A DNA stretch of 64,000 bases from Mermis nigrescens (GCA_036768485.1 JAVLUZ010000337.1:1-64000), one strand, 5' to 3'. Shown: positions 11,721 through 22,847, counted from the stretch's first letter. Numbers and translations: made by a program. Notes: generated by a model from the letters alone, not told the origin.

Positions 11721-12240
11721 GTCCCAAAACATCAAAAATATGGTTTGCACCAAAAAAATCTTTAAATCTCTCAAAACATCAAAAAAATGGTTCTGACCAA
11801 AAAATTTTTTTAAACACACTAAAACATCCAAGAAAAATGGTTTTGACCAAAAAAAATTTTGTTAAACCTCCAAAAATATCAAAGCATGGTTTTGGATCAA
11901 AAAAGTTTTTTTAAATATTTTAAAACGTTAAAAATATGGTTATGATCAAACAAAATTTTTAGAACATCCCAAACCATCTAACGGTATAATTTCCAGAACA
12001 TCCCAGAACATCAAAAATATGATTTAGGATAAAGAATTCTCAGAACCATTCTATAACGTCAGAAATATGGATTTAATCAAAGAAATGGTTGACAAAAGAC
12101 ACTTTTAATAAATTTAAAAAATACAAAATGTTTTTACCAACAATTTTTTTAGAAATATCCCAAAAATATCAAAAGTCCCGAAAAATAAAAAAATACAAGA
12201 GACATCTCAATCCCATACAGCTATCAGGCCTAAGTTCAGC

Positions 12241-12267
12241 CAGGGCAACGCCGGGCAGCTCAGCTAG
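12241..12267 (+). other. Internal bypassed Helitron 3' terminus in copy A
   Basis: GGGCAACGCCGGGCAGCTCAG followed by CTAG closely resembles the true terminus of Helitron C (GAGCAACGCCGGGTAGTACAG then CTAG). It lies 132 bp before the actual end of copy A and recurs in copy B near 14444-14470, so the A/B lineage seems to have read through an older end and acquired a new one. Confidence 0.6.
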
Positions 12268-12399
12268 ATATAAAAAATATAAAAACCGCTCGCCGATCCA
12301 TTGCAGAGTCATTCAATTTTTTATACTAATTACTGGCTAAGATATTATTTGTTTACAAACACTCTAGCAGATGGGGCAGCGAAGCGCCCCATTCGCTAG

Positions 12400-14599
12400 T
12401 CTATAATATTAATTTCGAGTTGTGTTTAAGTGTGTGTGTGTCTGTGAGGCAAAAAAGTTTTTACTGGATAATTTTGTGATACTTATATTTTCACTCAATG
12501 GGTATCCTCGGGCGCTAATTACAATTTTTTAGATTAAAATGGCTCGAATCGGACTCCTGAAACCCGGAAACTACGGATTCATGTAAAAGGTTTTGGTAGC
12601 TCTAGCCGCTTATGCAATTGCCGCAGGGTAAAATTTTCAAGCCACCTAGATCAACTTTTTATGCGCTATCAACTGGTGTAAACTACTTTACACTACAGTG
12701 TAAACTGATGTGATGCCGAAAGAAAAACGTAATTTACAAGTGTATTTTATCAAATATCTCAAATCGCAGCGAATAAATTTTTTTAAAGTTTCCAACAATT
12801 ATCGGATATCTTATGACTGACCTTACTGTAGAATTTGAAGAAAATTCACGGATTGGTTTCTGAGATACGGGAGCCTAAAGGTACCCTATGCATAGCGTAA
12901 AATTTAGGTTTTTTGTCTTTTTGCAGAAGCACAGATTGACTGTTGCTTCCAAAATTTGGCCCCTGGGGTTTTCTGGGACCGCTGATTCCATATTCGCTAC
13001 TTTAAATATACGATCTGGCATCATAAAACATGTATGAGACGGGCTGAGAGGAAATCACGTACGGGTACTTATAAACATGATTAATCGAGCTCGCAACAAG
13101 TCAAAATTTTTGACCTTGTAAACCAGCGCGCGAGAAATTTAATGCGAAGCAATCGAAAGCAGCGAACATGCGGCTTTCGAAAGAAATCAGCAAAATGAGC
13201 TTGTTAAGCGAGAGTTGTAAACCAAGAGAAAAACTTAAAGTTTAAACATACCATTAAATTATGAAGAGAATTATAAAATATTTTAAACTAGAAGAAAATG
13301 AAAAAGGTGGGATTTCAGTAAATTAAAACAAATTTAGAGGATATGATGGAACATTATTGTTGAGAATAGGACGATCACGTGCTATATATAACGACTCCTT
13401 GATTAAAAGATCAAAAGAGTTGGATGCTCGACTAATAACCTTGAAGCAATCTGATTTAATTGAATGATTGCTATTTGAGACATGTTTGTAAATAGCAGAT
13501 AAGCTATCAAGCTCATTTTTCAAAACTATTACCTAGTGCACAGTCGCTTCTAAAATCAGCAAAACATGCGGCTTTCGAAAATACAAATCCAAATGTTTTT
13601 GCTTCTAGCGGCTGATTTAATATGCAACTTTTTGCATTTGTTCACAATGAGGGCAAAGTTGAACATTGTACAAAGTTGAACCCGACGCTATAAGATAGGA
13701 CGTGATACAACATACTCAATGCTATACAATAGGACGTGATGTAAGATACCCCATGCTATACAATAGGACGTGATATAACATGCCCCATGCTATAAGATTG
13801 GACGTGATATAAGATACCCAGTGTTACAGGATAGGACGTGATATAACATACCCCATGCTACAAGATAGGACGTGTTATACCATACCCAGTGCTATAACAT
13901 ATCCTGTGCTGTAAGATTGGTGTCCCAAAAGATCAAAAATATGGTTTGCACCAAAAAAATCTTTAAACATCCAAGACATCAAAAAAATGGTTTTGACCAA
14001 AAAATTTTTTAAACACACTAAAACATCCAGAAAAAATGGTTTTGACCAAAAAAAATTTTTAAACCTCCAAAAATATCAGAAGCATGGTTTTGGATCAAAA
14101 AAAGTTTTTTTAAATATTTTAAAACGTTAAAAATATGGTTATGATCAAACAAAATTTTTAAACATCCCAAACCATCTAACGGTATAATTTCCAGAACATC
14201 CCAGAACATCAAAAATATGATTTAGGATAAAGAATTCTCAGAACCATTCTATAACGTCAGAAATATGGATTTAATCAAAGAAATGGTTGACAAAAGACAG
14301 TTTTAAAAAATTTAAAAAAATACAATATGTTTTTACCAACAATTTTTTTAGAAATATCCCGAAAAAGATCATAAGTCCCGAAAAATAAAAAAATACAAGA
14401 GACATCTCAATCCTATACACCTATCAGGCCTAAGTTCAGATAGGGCAACGCTGAGCAGCTCAGCTAGATATAAAAAATATAAAAACCGCTCGCCGATCCA
14501 TTGCAGAGTCATTCAATTTTTTATACTAATTACTGTTTAAGATATTATTTGTTTGCAAACACTCTAGCAGATGGGGCAGCGAAGAGCCCCATTTGCTAG
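12400..14599 (+). mobile_element. Non-autonomous Helitron B, immediately 3' of A
   Basis: Begins TCTATAATATTAATTTCGAG at the base following the CTAG of copy A and ends GCCCCATTTGCTAG before T 14600. Its sequence parallels copy A throughout, with scattered differences. Removing the Penelope-like insertion and its duplicated target (about 398 bp) leaves about 1.8 kb, matching copy A. The terminal hairpin has a one-base change in its loop. Non-coding. Confidence 0.85.
13183..13562 (-). mobile_element. Penelope-like 3' fragment inserted in Helitron B
   Basis: The insertion is flanked by the 18-bp direct repeat AACATGCGGCTTTCGAAA (13165-13182 and 13563-13580), a single-copy site in Helitron A, so it is a target-site duplication. 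On the minus strand the frame 13523-13323 reads through SAIYKHVSNSNHS to PILNNNVPSYPLNLF and a stop. It matches almost word for word the end of the GIY-YIG fragment at 34465-34877. The remainder is that element's 3' UTR. It is a short 5'-truncated copy. Confidence 0.8.
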
Positions 14600-14603
14600 T
14601 ACA

Positions 14604-16014
14604 TCTATATATTTGTGAAAGTTTGTTTGTATGTATGTATGTTTGTTCGAGGTTGGCTCCGGCCCCATAATAGTTGGTGGGCTGACGTTTGGCCCGAGGT
14701 CGGCCTACTGGGGAAGGATCCGTAGCGATATTTAGAATCGACCAATCACAGCCATTCGCCCTGCACACTGAGGAAGTGGACTATGTCCCCACGCTATAAG
14801 TATAGGCGATTTCGGGAGAAAGCCGTTTTTTTTGGAATTTTTTTAAAAATGGGCCCTATCTTATAGCACAGGGCATGTTACACCGTCTCCTATCTTATAG
14901 CACACGTATATGTTATACATACTATACTATGCCACGTTTGTATAATGTTACTATACCCTGTGCTATAGGATAGGACGTGATATAACATACCCAGTGCTAT
15001 AAGATAAGACATGATATAACATTTCCAATGCTATAAAATAGGACGTTATATAACATACCCAATGCTATAAGATAGGACTTGATACAACATACTCAATGCT
15101 ATAAGATAGGACGTGATATAACATACCCATTGTTACAAGATAGGATCTGATATAATATACCCAATGCTGTGAGATAGGACGTAATATAACATACCTAATG
15201 CTGTAAGATAGGACGTCATATAACATACCCCATGCTATAAGACAGAACGTGATGCAACATACCCGATGCTATAAGATAGGACGTGATACAACTTACTCAA
15301 TGCTATACAATAGGACGTAATATAACGTACGCCATGCTATACAATAGGACATGATATAACATACCCCATGCTATAAATAGGACGTGATATAACATACCTT
15401 ATGCTATATATTAGGATGTGATATAACATACCCCATGCTATAAGATAGGATGTGATATAACATACCCAGTGTTACAAGATAGGACATGATATAGCATACC
15501 CCATACTACAAGATAGGACGTGTTATACCATATATAGTGCTATAACATATCCTATGCTGTAAGATAGGTGTCCCAAAACATCAAATATGGTTGCACCAAA
15601 AATCTTTAAACATCCCTAAACATCAAAAATGGTTTTGACCAAAAAAAATTTTTAAACACACCAAAACATCAAAAATATGGTTTTAACCAAATAAAAATTT
15701 TTAAACCTCCAAAAACATCAAAAGTATGGTTTTGGACCGAAGAAAGTTTGTTTAATATTCCAAAACGTTAAAAATATGGTTATGATCAAACAAAATTTTT
15801 AACATCCCAAACCATTTAATGGTATAATTGCATTTTTTTCAATTCTTGAAATTTTGTCAGATGTTACAATAAAGATTATGCCATCTATAACACAGGCCTT
15901 TTGTATAGTGTGACACGATTTCAAGAATTGAATCAAAACAATATCAAATACAGCTTGCGATGTGTGCATAGCTAAATTATTTTTCACCCGAGCAACGCCG
16001 GGTAGTACAGCTAG
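14604..16014 (+). mobile_element. Non-autonomous Helitron C
   Basis: Starts TCTATATATTTGTGAAAG after an A and ends CAGCTAG before a T. The terminal hairpin is ACCCG...CGGGT. Its 5' end differs from copies A and B, but the internal arrays are shared. The palindromic pair CAATTCTTGAAAT / ATTTCAAGAATTG lies at 15839-15940. No coding region. Confidence 0.8.
14860..15575 (+). repeat. Expanded tandem array in Helitron C
   Basis: About 20 units of the GATAGGACGTGATATAAC / ATACCCAATGCTATAA repeat, many more than in copies A and B. Units differ by a few bases, so expansion is not very recent. Confidence 0.85.
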
Positions 16015-16934
16015 TTTAAAATATTCTTCACACGCTGTTTATACAAGAAATTAAAAATCAATTGTCATTTACACCGATTCATTCTTCAGCCGCAATTTTA
16101 TAGTTATATTTTTGCGCTCGTAAATCATATGAAATCGAATTTTGATAGGCGTTGCACTGATCTGGAGAATCTGAAAGTTTTGATTTCTTCATACAGTCGT
16201 TCTAATACAAGTGATTATCTTCTATTTCGACAGAAAGTTATTTCATACGTAAATACATTGGGTTTCCTCGATGGTAAAGGATGATATCATCACTGCCTAC
16301 TACCTACTTACCTAAAAACAACCTACTGCCCTACTGCTCTGCCACTGATATACTGATCATTTCAAGCTTCTTTTGGTGCGAAAAGAAATATTTTAGTTCA
16401 CAAACGAAATTTTAGCACATGATTGCGAAGATTGATTTTGCTCCATAAGTCCGATTATATCTTATTTCAGATAATCTATTAAAGCGACCAAAAGACCCAT
16501 ATTTGCTGTTAGTTGTTAGATGATCTTATTTAAATTATATGTTTGGGCAATTTGAGAGTAGATACTCTGAGTGTTTTCCAGCAGTGTAAGCAGACAATTC
16601 ACGATTGAAACGAATTTTAAATTCTTAATCCGTTTGCACACGTTTTTGTGAAATAGACCATAGAATAAGACCAATTATGTTGTGCATTTTTATAGAACGA
16701 TGACTACTTAAAATGCATGTTCAAGTCTATATTTTTAAGCGAAAACAACGTATAAGTCAATGAGTCTCCTTTGGAAATGCTACTTAAATGATGAAACAAA
16801 TAATTAGTGCAAAGATCAGACGGGAAATTCGTTAAAACAGCTAGCCGTTTCCAGAAATTCACAGCATTAGAATTCTGGGGGAGTGGGTGAAATTTTAAAG
16901 AAGTTTTTATTGCCCGAAAATAGTGGCTACGCGC
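16015..16934. other. No gene recognised
   Basis: AT-rich, no domain-bearing frame and no repeat that I can pair inside the window. Confidence 0.4.
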
Positions 16935-17099
16935 AGGCACGTAGCTATGGGGGAAAGGGGGAAGGGGTTCGGACCCCCCAAATTCAGAAAAAAACCGGAA
17001 AAATAGGACTATTCAAACGTTATTTTTGGCCTTTTTGGGCTTGGACCCCCCAAAATTAGTGTTGTTCCCCCCAAAAATAGGACAACCAGCTACGTGCCT
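16935..17099. mobile_element. Small MITE with 12-bp terminal inverted repeats
   Basis: AGGCACGTAGCT at the left end and AGCTACGTGCCT at the right end are exact inverted repeats enclosing a G/C-run-rich 165-bp body. A target duplication is not clear. Confidence 0.6.
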
Positions 17100-17109
17100 C
17101 GATGCGCGT

Positions 17110-17420
17110 CAAAAACATCGTTTTCGGCCTTTTTGACGATGCTCTATTTTTCTGGAGCATGGAAACATGTGAAAAAAGTTCGAAAAAATCGAAAAAGTCG
17201 AATAAATTGAAGGATACATGGTCATAACATTACTATATGGCGCGAAGCGCCAACAATTTGACACTTTTGAACAATTACATGGCTAAAAACGCTTTAAAGA
17301 GCATCTTTGCTACGAATTGTTGACATTGTTAAGAAGATTTGAAAAATCGCGAATTTCGAGGGTGCGAAAAATGGGGAGGTAAAATTTCTCTGGGGTAAGG
17401 GGTGAACTCTTCCCCAAGAT
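17110..17420 (-). repeat. R2 repeat copy, inverted
   Basis: Carries the R2 landmarks in reverse, including ATGGCGCGAAGCGCC and GCTAAAAACGC, and ends at CCCCAAGATCATGTA as the copy near 63100 does. Confidence 0.55.
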
Positions 17421-17579
17421 CATGTATGGCCGTTTCTCTTCCGTCACCAAATTGTCCCAGTCGATATTCACTAACCTAATGTTACTTACAGTACACCTTA
17501 AGAAAGTGTGCTAGCGCAGCAACAAGCTGAAGTGTTAGCTTCCCTCATTTCAGACTACATGCAATATTATCGCTTCCAT

Positions 17580-17800
17580 TTGCATTACTTTTCGCTTCGA
17601 TACTTTTTAATTTTCGTCATTGATATATGCAACATTTTTCGCTTCGCGACTTTTTTGATTAAAAGTCGTTGATATCTGCATCTCAAAAGGTTCGTTGTTA
17701 TCTGCATTTTATTGAAAAATTTCGTTGGCATCCTTTCAAATAATTTTATTCTTATCTGCATCCTTTTTGACCAGATTCATTCTCATCTGCATATTTAACA
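17580..17800. repeat. Degenerate tandem repeat around GATATCTGCAT
   Basis: Repeated words such as TCGTTGATATCTGCAT and TCGTTGTTATCTGCAT recur every 30-40 bp. The open frame at 17725-17931 partly covers this repeat and is not called a gene. Confidence 0.55.
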
Positions 17801-18250
17801 ATGACCGTTTTTTATCTATTGTCCTTGTTGGAAGAACCGATTCATGGTTGAAAGAAGCAAGCTGCTGCTACAATTTATATACGTTTTTGAATCATTTCGT
17901 TATCAAAAGTAATTATTTGCAGAGGTCGTAACAAGGCTTTTTTATTTTGCAAGGGCCATGTTTTTGGTATAAAGCATTGAGAGTTGCTTGAAATTTTTCG
18001 ATTTTATCACGCGTTCGTTTAAAAAATATTTCTTTGTTATCTTGAATAATCTTAACAATGAAATTTTAAATGATTCGTCTTCAGATTTCTTGTTCGAATG
18101 CGAAAGAGTGTAAAAAGATATTGCCACGCTTCGTACGTATGTATATATAATTGAATTTCATGTTGCTTAATAAGCTTGTTCTTTTTCATGTTATTAAAAT
18201 AAAAGTAAGAAAAATTAGAGCAACAAAGGTATTTATACCGTGTAGAATCG

Positions 18251-18478
18251 ATGATGAGACTCCTATTGCTGATTTTGCTGATATTTCGCTTACGCAATTC
18301 GTCGGGCGTCGATGTTTCGCCTAAAATTGTTGAAATTAAAGATCAGATGAAAGCGGTTGAGAATCAACTTGACGAAAAAGCTCGTCTAAATTTGACTATC
18401 ACGCTTCAATTGAAGTTTTTGCGTTTGCTCGAAGTGCAAGGCAAGCTCAATTATTCTGCAGAGACTGAGGTACTATAA
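18251..18478 (+). CDS. Candidate small secreted protein, 75 aa
   Basis: A short frame with gene-like layout. It starts with a signal-peptide-like segment (MMRLLLLILLIFRLRNSSG) and continues into a charged, probably helical stretch (IVEIKDQMKAVENQLDEKAR) with two possible N-glycosylation sites, NLT and NYS. TATTTATA lies about 20 bp upstream, ACCGTGTAG just before the ATG could be a trans-splice acceptor, and AATAAA follows at 18482-18487. I recognise no family. The alternative frame overlapping the start on the minus strand has no such features. GAG|GTACTA before the stop could also be a splice donor, so the protein may be longer. Confidence 0.45.
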   Translation: MMRLLLLILLIFRLRNSSGVDVSPKIVEIKDQMKAVENQLDEKARLNLTITLQLKFLRLLEVQGKLNYSAETEVL

Positions 18479-18487
18479 ATCAATAAA

Positions 18488-18826
18488 TATATGAATAAAA
18501 GTAAGAAATAAATAAATAAACAAAACACTATTTCCGTTACTCAGAAGTAGATAGGAAATATAAACTTCTTTTAAAATTTCAATGAAACAGAGCTTCAAAA
18601 AATATGTGATTTTTACGTTTTTTTGTGTATCTTTTATGTATACACTTCTGCTTACTTCTTCACATTTCAGTTCTTACGTCTCGTAAAACCTGTAATTTAT
18701 CATAATATAATTTTTGTAGGTATGTACATTTGTGCTATTTCTCGCGTCTGTTTGGTTCTTTCATATTAATAGCATGCTTCACTACTTCCTCTTCCTTTTC
18801 TTAAACTTTATCTACTTATTTGTTAT
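18488..18826. other. Insertion-site flank of the LTR element
   Basis: AT-rich DNA with no gene seen. The last three bases before the LTR are TAT, and TAT also follows the 3' LTR, so a clean 4-bp duplication is not visible. Confidence 0.4.
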
Positions 18827-19124
18827 TGTAAGAAAGATAGGGTACAAGGACGTGAATAAAGACACAAAGATATGATTAAATTGGGTTTTCGTATTAATAT
18901 CGTTTATCACATAACTATGCGTGTTATAATCCTGTTTTAGGTGGCGGGTTCGTAATATGATAAAGTAGGTAGGTACAAATCAAGTAGGCGGATACTTCAA
19001 TGGGGGTATTTATACTCCATGCACCATAGTAAAATGGTTAGTTTCCGGCAATCATGCACCATCTAAGGTACGTACGGTAGGTGAGAGTTAAGATCTGTTG
19101 TGTAAGACTGACCATGGTCTTACA
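18827..19124 (+). repeat. 5' LTR (298 bp)
   Basis: TGTAAG...CTTACA. It aligns along its length to 30156-30436 and, inverted, to 55460-55742. The TATA region is GGGTATTTATACTCC, where the other two LTRs have GGGGTATATATACCCC. The hexamer AGTAAA stands where they have AATAAA, so this LTR has probably lost both signals. Confidence 0.9.
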
Positions 19125-19145
19125 TATTGGGGGGCAATCCGGGAA
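19125..19145 (+). other. Primer-binding-site position
   Basis: Immediately after the LTR comes TATTGGGGGGCAATCCGGGA, and in the inverted copy TATTGGGGGCAATCTGGGA. A TGG-initiated tRNA complement two bases after the LTR is the usual arrangement. I could not assign the tRNA. Confidence 0.5.
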
Positions 19146-21701
19146 ACTGATCACTTCTCAGGATCTCTCGCCGCCTACCGTACACCGGAACTACCCGGCG
19201 ACCAACACGTGAGAAGCGCCACGATGCCGATAAGCTCGACTTTTCTGTCGATTTCTTTTTTTATTGCTGCTGTTCGATCGTTGTTATCTTTTGAAATCCG
19301 CCTATTGCCCGGTGCTTAGTCCAGTGTGTGTGCTGAGGGTAAACTTATTGTCCATTAGCTCAGTTATCGACATCGAATCCATGTGCCTGATGTAGGCGAT
19401 TCCTGTTTTCATGGGTGGTCCGATATATGCTATTGAAAGTTTTGATTCTTTTCTACTTCTTGTGTTGTTTTCACACGGTGCGTCATAAGGCTATAGTAAG
19501 CAGTAATGAACTGTCGATGTTTAATTTGAACCTTTTATTGCTAATCTTATTTGTTCTTTGTTGGTGCGAAATAGTTATTTACGAGAAAACATAAAGGCTA
19601 CGCATTTCCAGCTAAAAGAGGTATGAAATGTGCAAATAATTCTCGTATATTTCCAAAAATCTCTTAATAGCCTAATTCAGATCATTTTGTTGAACTCGCA
19701 TTTGCATATGTGTTCTGTTAATCGCATTTGCATATGTGTTCTGTTAACTGCAATAACGAATTTCAAATAACTTTTCCTGAGTACAAAAATCAGATTTTTC
19801 GCTGAAAATGCATGAAATGAGACGTGCTGATTCTGCCAGCAAACCAAACTCCCTATTTGCTTGTGATTTGTTTACTCGATTTCGTTTGCTGAGCATGCTC
19901 ATATCTTTTGTTGTCATTGAGTTGCGAATCCCTTCGGACAGTTTTGTGAGCTCAATGTGATATCAAAAAAAAATGATGTTCAAAAATCAAATGTGCAAAA
20001 GTTTTGCGTTAATATCACGTTCTGAAAGTTTTACATCACAAAATTTCTTTGTCACAATTTGATATTTTGTCATGATACCTGACCAGTTAACCACATCATT
20101 TAATGTGCATGCTAATTACATTAGCTATGCTCTAATGCCTAATTTGCATAAACTTTATTTACTACGAAAAATCATATTTTCGCCAAATCTGTGCAAAAAT
20201 GTTAATTCTCTTGCCTCCATAAACCCCATTTTACCCCACTTACTAGTTGCTTATTGGAGTTCGTATGTGCATGCTCGTGCTTCACGTCGTACCCACCGGT
20301 TTTCTAAGCACTTTTGGGGGTAGCTTTTGTGAATTCATAGCAAATATTCACAATGACCTTGAAGTAAATATGCAACGTTTCTTATAAACATTTTCCGATT
20401 TTGAAATCTTCGGATTTTTGACCGCTAATGCGCACTTTATCAGTTCATTCACATGCATGCAAAATTATTTGTGCGTACCTATCTCCGCGACCTTATCCAA
20501 GTCCGGCGCGCATTCTTGCCAGGTTAGAGAGAGATTTTGAGAGAGAGCACGAGATGCATTTCGCCTTCGTAATTCGACTCAACAATTTTATCTTCAAGGA
20601 CAACATTTCAAAATTCAACTCTAATGCTCAATCTTTACGCCAAGAAATCGCACCATTTTCGGTCATTTGCCTATCAATCTTCAGCTCAAATGATTTTGCC
20701 TACCTTGAAAATGAAGTAAATTCCCGTATAAGATCAGAAGAGTTCACTATGAGAAATCTTTATACTCATATTTTCTTTCGGTCATTTAACTTTACCAAGT
20801 TTATATTCTAACTTGAACTTCAAAACTGCGTCTACCTTGAAAATGACCTAATGTTACTTTTATGGCAAAAAGTTCATTGATAAGTTTTCATTGCCTTTCA
20901 CGAGCCGACACATCACATTCAAATCAAAACAGTTCTTGGACACTTTCTGGTCACTAACCACATTCCAACTTCGTAAATATTTGATAAACAAGATGAAAAA
21001 GACGATCAAAATACGTAATTTTGTCCTTTCGAGATTGCATAATGTTTATTCGAAACTTTGCAACATGATTTTGCGCCAACAAGCGCGTCATCCCCGAAAC
21101 GCAATCTCAAATCGCACATTATACGCGCACACCTTACCTGTGATATTTCATTTTGCGCACTATTGCCCGCCAGCCGTTTTTAGTCCGTCATAGGTGACGT
21201 AGACTGTGTTGACCGGTCAATTGCGTAGCGAGCTGGCCGCTACCGTATGCCCCATTGTTTGTTTATTTATTAATCGGCACGAGGTTACATTGACACTGTT
21301 TAGGGGCATGTTTTTTTGTGTTGACACGCGTGTGTACGCTGTATGGCGCAGTTGTCGGCTTGCCCGAGATGACCTACATAAATTGAGCGCTCAATATGGC
21401 ATGGTCAGTGGTCACTCGAGGCGTGAAACCGCGGTTCGTAAAACTTGTTTTAATGTGTTGCTCGCCTTATAAATGTAATGCCGACGGAAACAGCGTAAAA
21501 CAGAATATGTAACCTAGTAATAAGCGTAAGGGCAACGCTTATATGATAAGTGCGCATGTAAAGCAGCATAGGGATCTAAGGCGGTGACCCTAATTTGTTT
21601 CGGGCGATTATCCATGCACATAATAATAATCACCTTTTTAAAAGCGCAAAAACCAGCTGTTTGTTTTTTTTAAAGAAATTTTATGTTCGCGTTTATCCGA
21701 A
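19146..21701 (+). other. Long leader of the LTR element
   Basis: About 2.6 kb between the primer site and ORF0. It holds short frames (for example 20428-20811 and 20891-21193) whose lengths are not kept in the inverted copy, so I read it as untranslated. The leader itself is conserved in that copy (52914-55459), so it belongs to the element rather than being a later insertion. Confidence 0.6.
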
Positions 21702-22274
21702 ATGTCGGCCGCAATGCTCCAAGAAATACGGGCCAAATTATCAGACTATGTCAGCGCTTTACGCCGTTGGCAAACGGCCAACGAAACCAACGAAGAAATG
21801 GCCGAACGAATAACCGAGCCTTTTCGTTCTCATCTCAGCCCCGACGCGAAGCCACTTTTTCAGCGTCTCGCCAACGTCGCTGGTTTGGCGCCGACCACCT
21901 ATCTCCACAGATACGTGTGGAATCTTCTCCACGAAGATTCCATACCCGTCCATTTCGTCGTGACTCGCTTGGTCGAGCTTCTCGACCAAGAGGCCCAGGT
22001 TTGTTGGGCCTGTATGGCTCACGACGATGGCGGTATGGAGGGGAGGATTCCACTCCGGCTCGGTTGGGCACTTACCATCGACACCCAACCGCCGGAGGTC
22101 GGCGCCGACCGTTGGAGCGCCGCCGCCAACCAATGGGGCGCCGGCTACCCGTGGAACACCAACGGTGGCGTCACCAGCCACGATGGCAGCGTCTACGACA
22201 GCGGGCCCAGCTCAACTGGGTTAACTCCGACACCGTCAGAAGCCGCTTTTTATGGCGGCAGCGCCGAATGCTAA
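21702..22274 (+). CDS. ORF0: unknown 190-aa protein upstream of gag
   Basis: An open frame from ATG 21702 to TAA 22274-22276. Its first two-thirds look protein-like and helical (AKLSDYVSALRRWQTANET, IPVHFVVTRLVELLDQEAQV, then a CWAC pair). The last third is rich in G, S, W and P. No family recognised. The inverted copy has an aligned frame (52913-52524) with roughly three-quarters identical residues, but a one-base difference in a G-run closes it after about 129 codons. A second overlapping frame (21683-22300) is also open in both copies, so frame choice rests mainly on protein-like composition. Ty3/gypsy elements do not normally carry an ORF here; an RNA-binding or regulatory accessory role is only a guess. 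Confidence 0.5.
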   Translation: MSAAMLQEIRAKLSDYVSALRRWQTANETNEEMAERITEPFRSHLSPDAKPLFQRLANVAGLAPTTYLHRYVWNLLHEDSIPVHFVVTRLVELLDQEAQVCWACMAHDDGGMEGRIPLRLGWALTIDTQPPEVGADRWSAAANQWGAGYPWNTNGGVTSHDGSVYDSGPSSTGLTPTPSEAAFYGGSAEC

Positions 22275-22847
22275 GGGCGCCGCGTCGAAATTTCCGCTGA
22301 TCGTTATCAATATTATGTGCGGAAAGTATCTATCAGCTCATCGGCACCGATTATTTATGAAACGATAACACTGCATAATCAACTATTATAGTGTAGCGCA
22401 AAGCGCATAGCTAACGAAATAAAATATTAGTCCATACTTGGTTCAGTTATTGTACGCTCTTAGCTTAATTGCTACAATTATCTTCGTTTGATTGATGCTT
22501 ATTTAGATTATTTAACTCTCTCTCTCTCTGCCTAAATTCCTTTTACTGTTTGCATATTTCATTGAATTTTGCAAGCTTTCTATTCAACGCTATTTCGAAA
22601 TCCGGAGCGCCAACGAATTTGAATCCTACAATTATATTATTTAATTATTCTTTAACGATATTTTGAAATATAGTCCGAAATTGAAGGATTAGACATATCC
22701 TCAGACAAATGATTTTAAATATTTTTCTCGTGCTGTTTTTCAGATAATTGAAAGAAACGTGAAATAGCTACAAAGTTGCAGTCAATTAACGGATCTTGAA
22801 TAATTTTCTTGCGCCATATTTACATATTTTTAGATTATCAAAATCCA
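22275..22847 (+). other. Spacer between ORF0 and gag
   Basis: AT-rich, with a short (TC)n at 22508-22530. ACATATTTTTAG at 22822-22833 could be a 3' splice site 14 bp before the gag ATG. No coding frame. Confidence 0.45.

Larger units (their letters stand above)
10591..12399 (+). mobile_element. Non-autonomous Helitron A
   Basis: Starts with TC (TCTATAATATTAATTTCGAG) directly after an A, and ends CTAG directly before a T. About 10 bp before CTAG is a perfect hairpin, ATGGGGC - loop - GCCCCAT. These are the standard Helitron ends and the A/T insertion site. No Rep or helicase is encoded. Internal modules are a conserved 5' part (TGTGAGGCAAAAAAGTTT), a GATAGGACGTGATATAAC tandem array, an ATGGTTTTGACC-type array and an older terminator near 12241-12267. 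Confidence 0.85.

Noticed and set aside
20428..21193. 127- and 100-codon frames in the retroelement leader
   Set aside because: The inverted copy does not keep their lengths or stops, although the DNA is conserved.
21759..22181. Minus-strand frames opposite ORF0
   Set aside because: GC-richer DNA opens several frames; these lack protein-like composition and any signal of their own.
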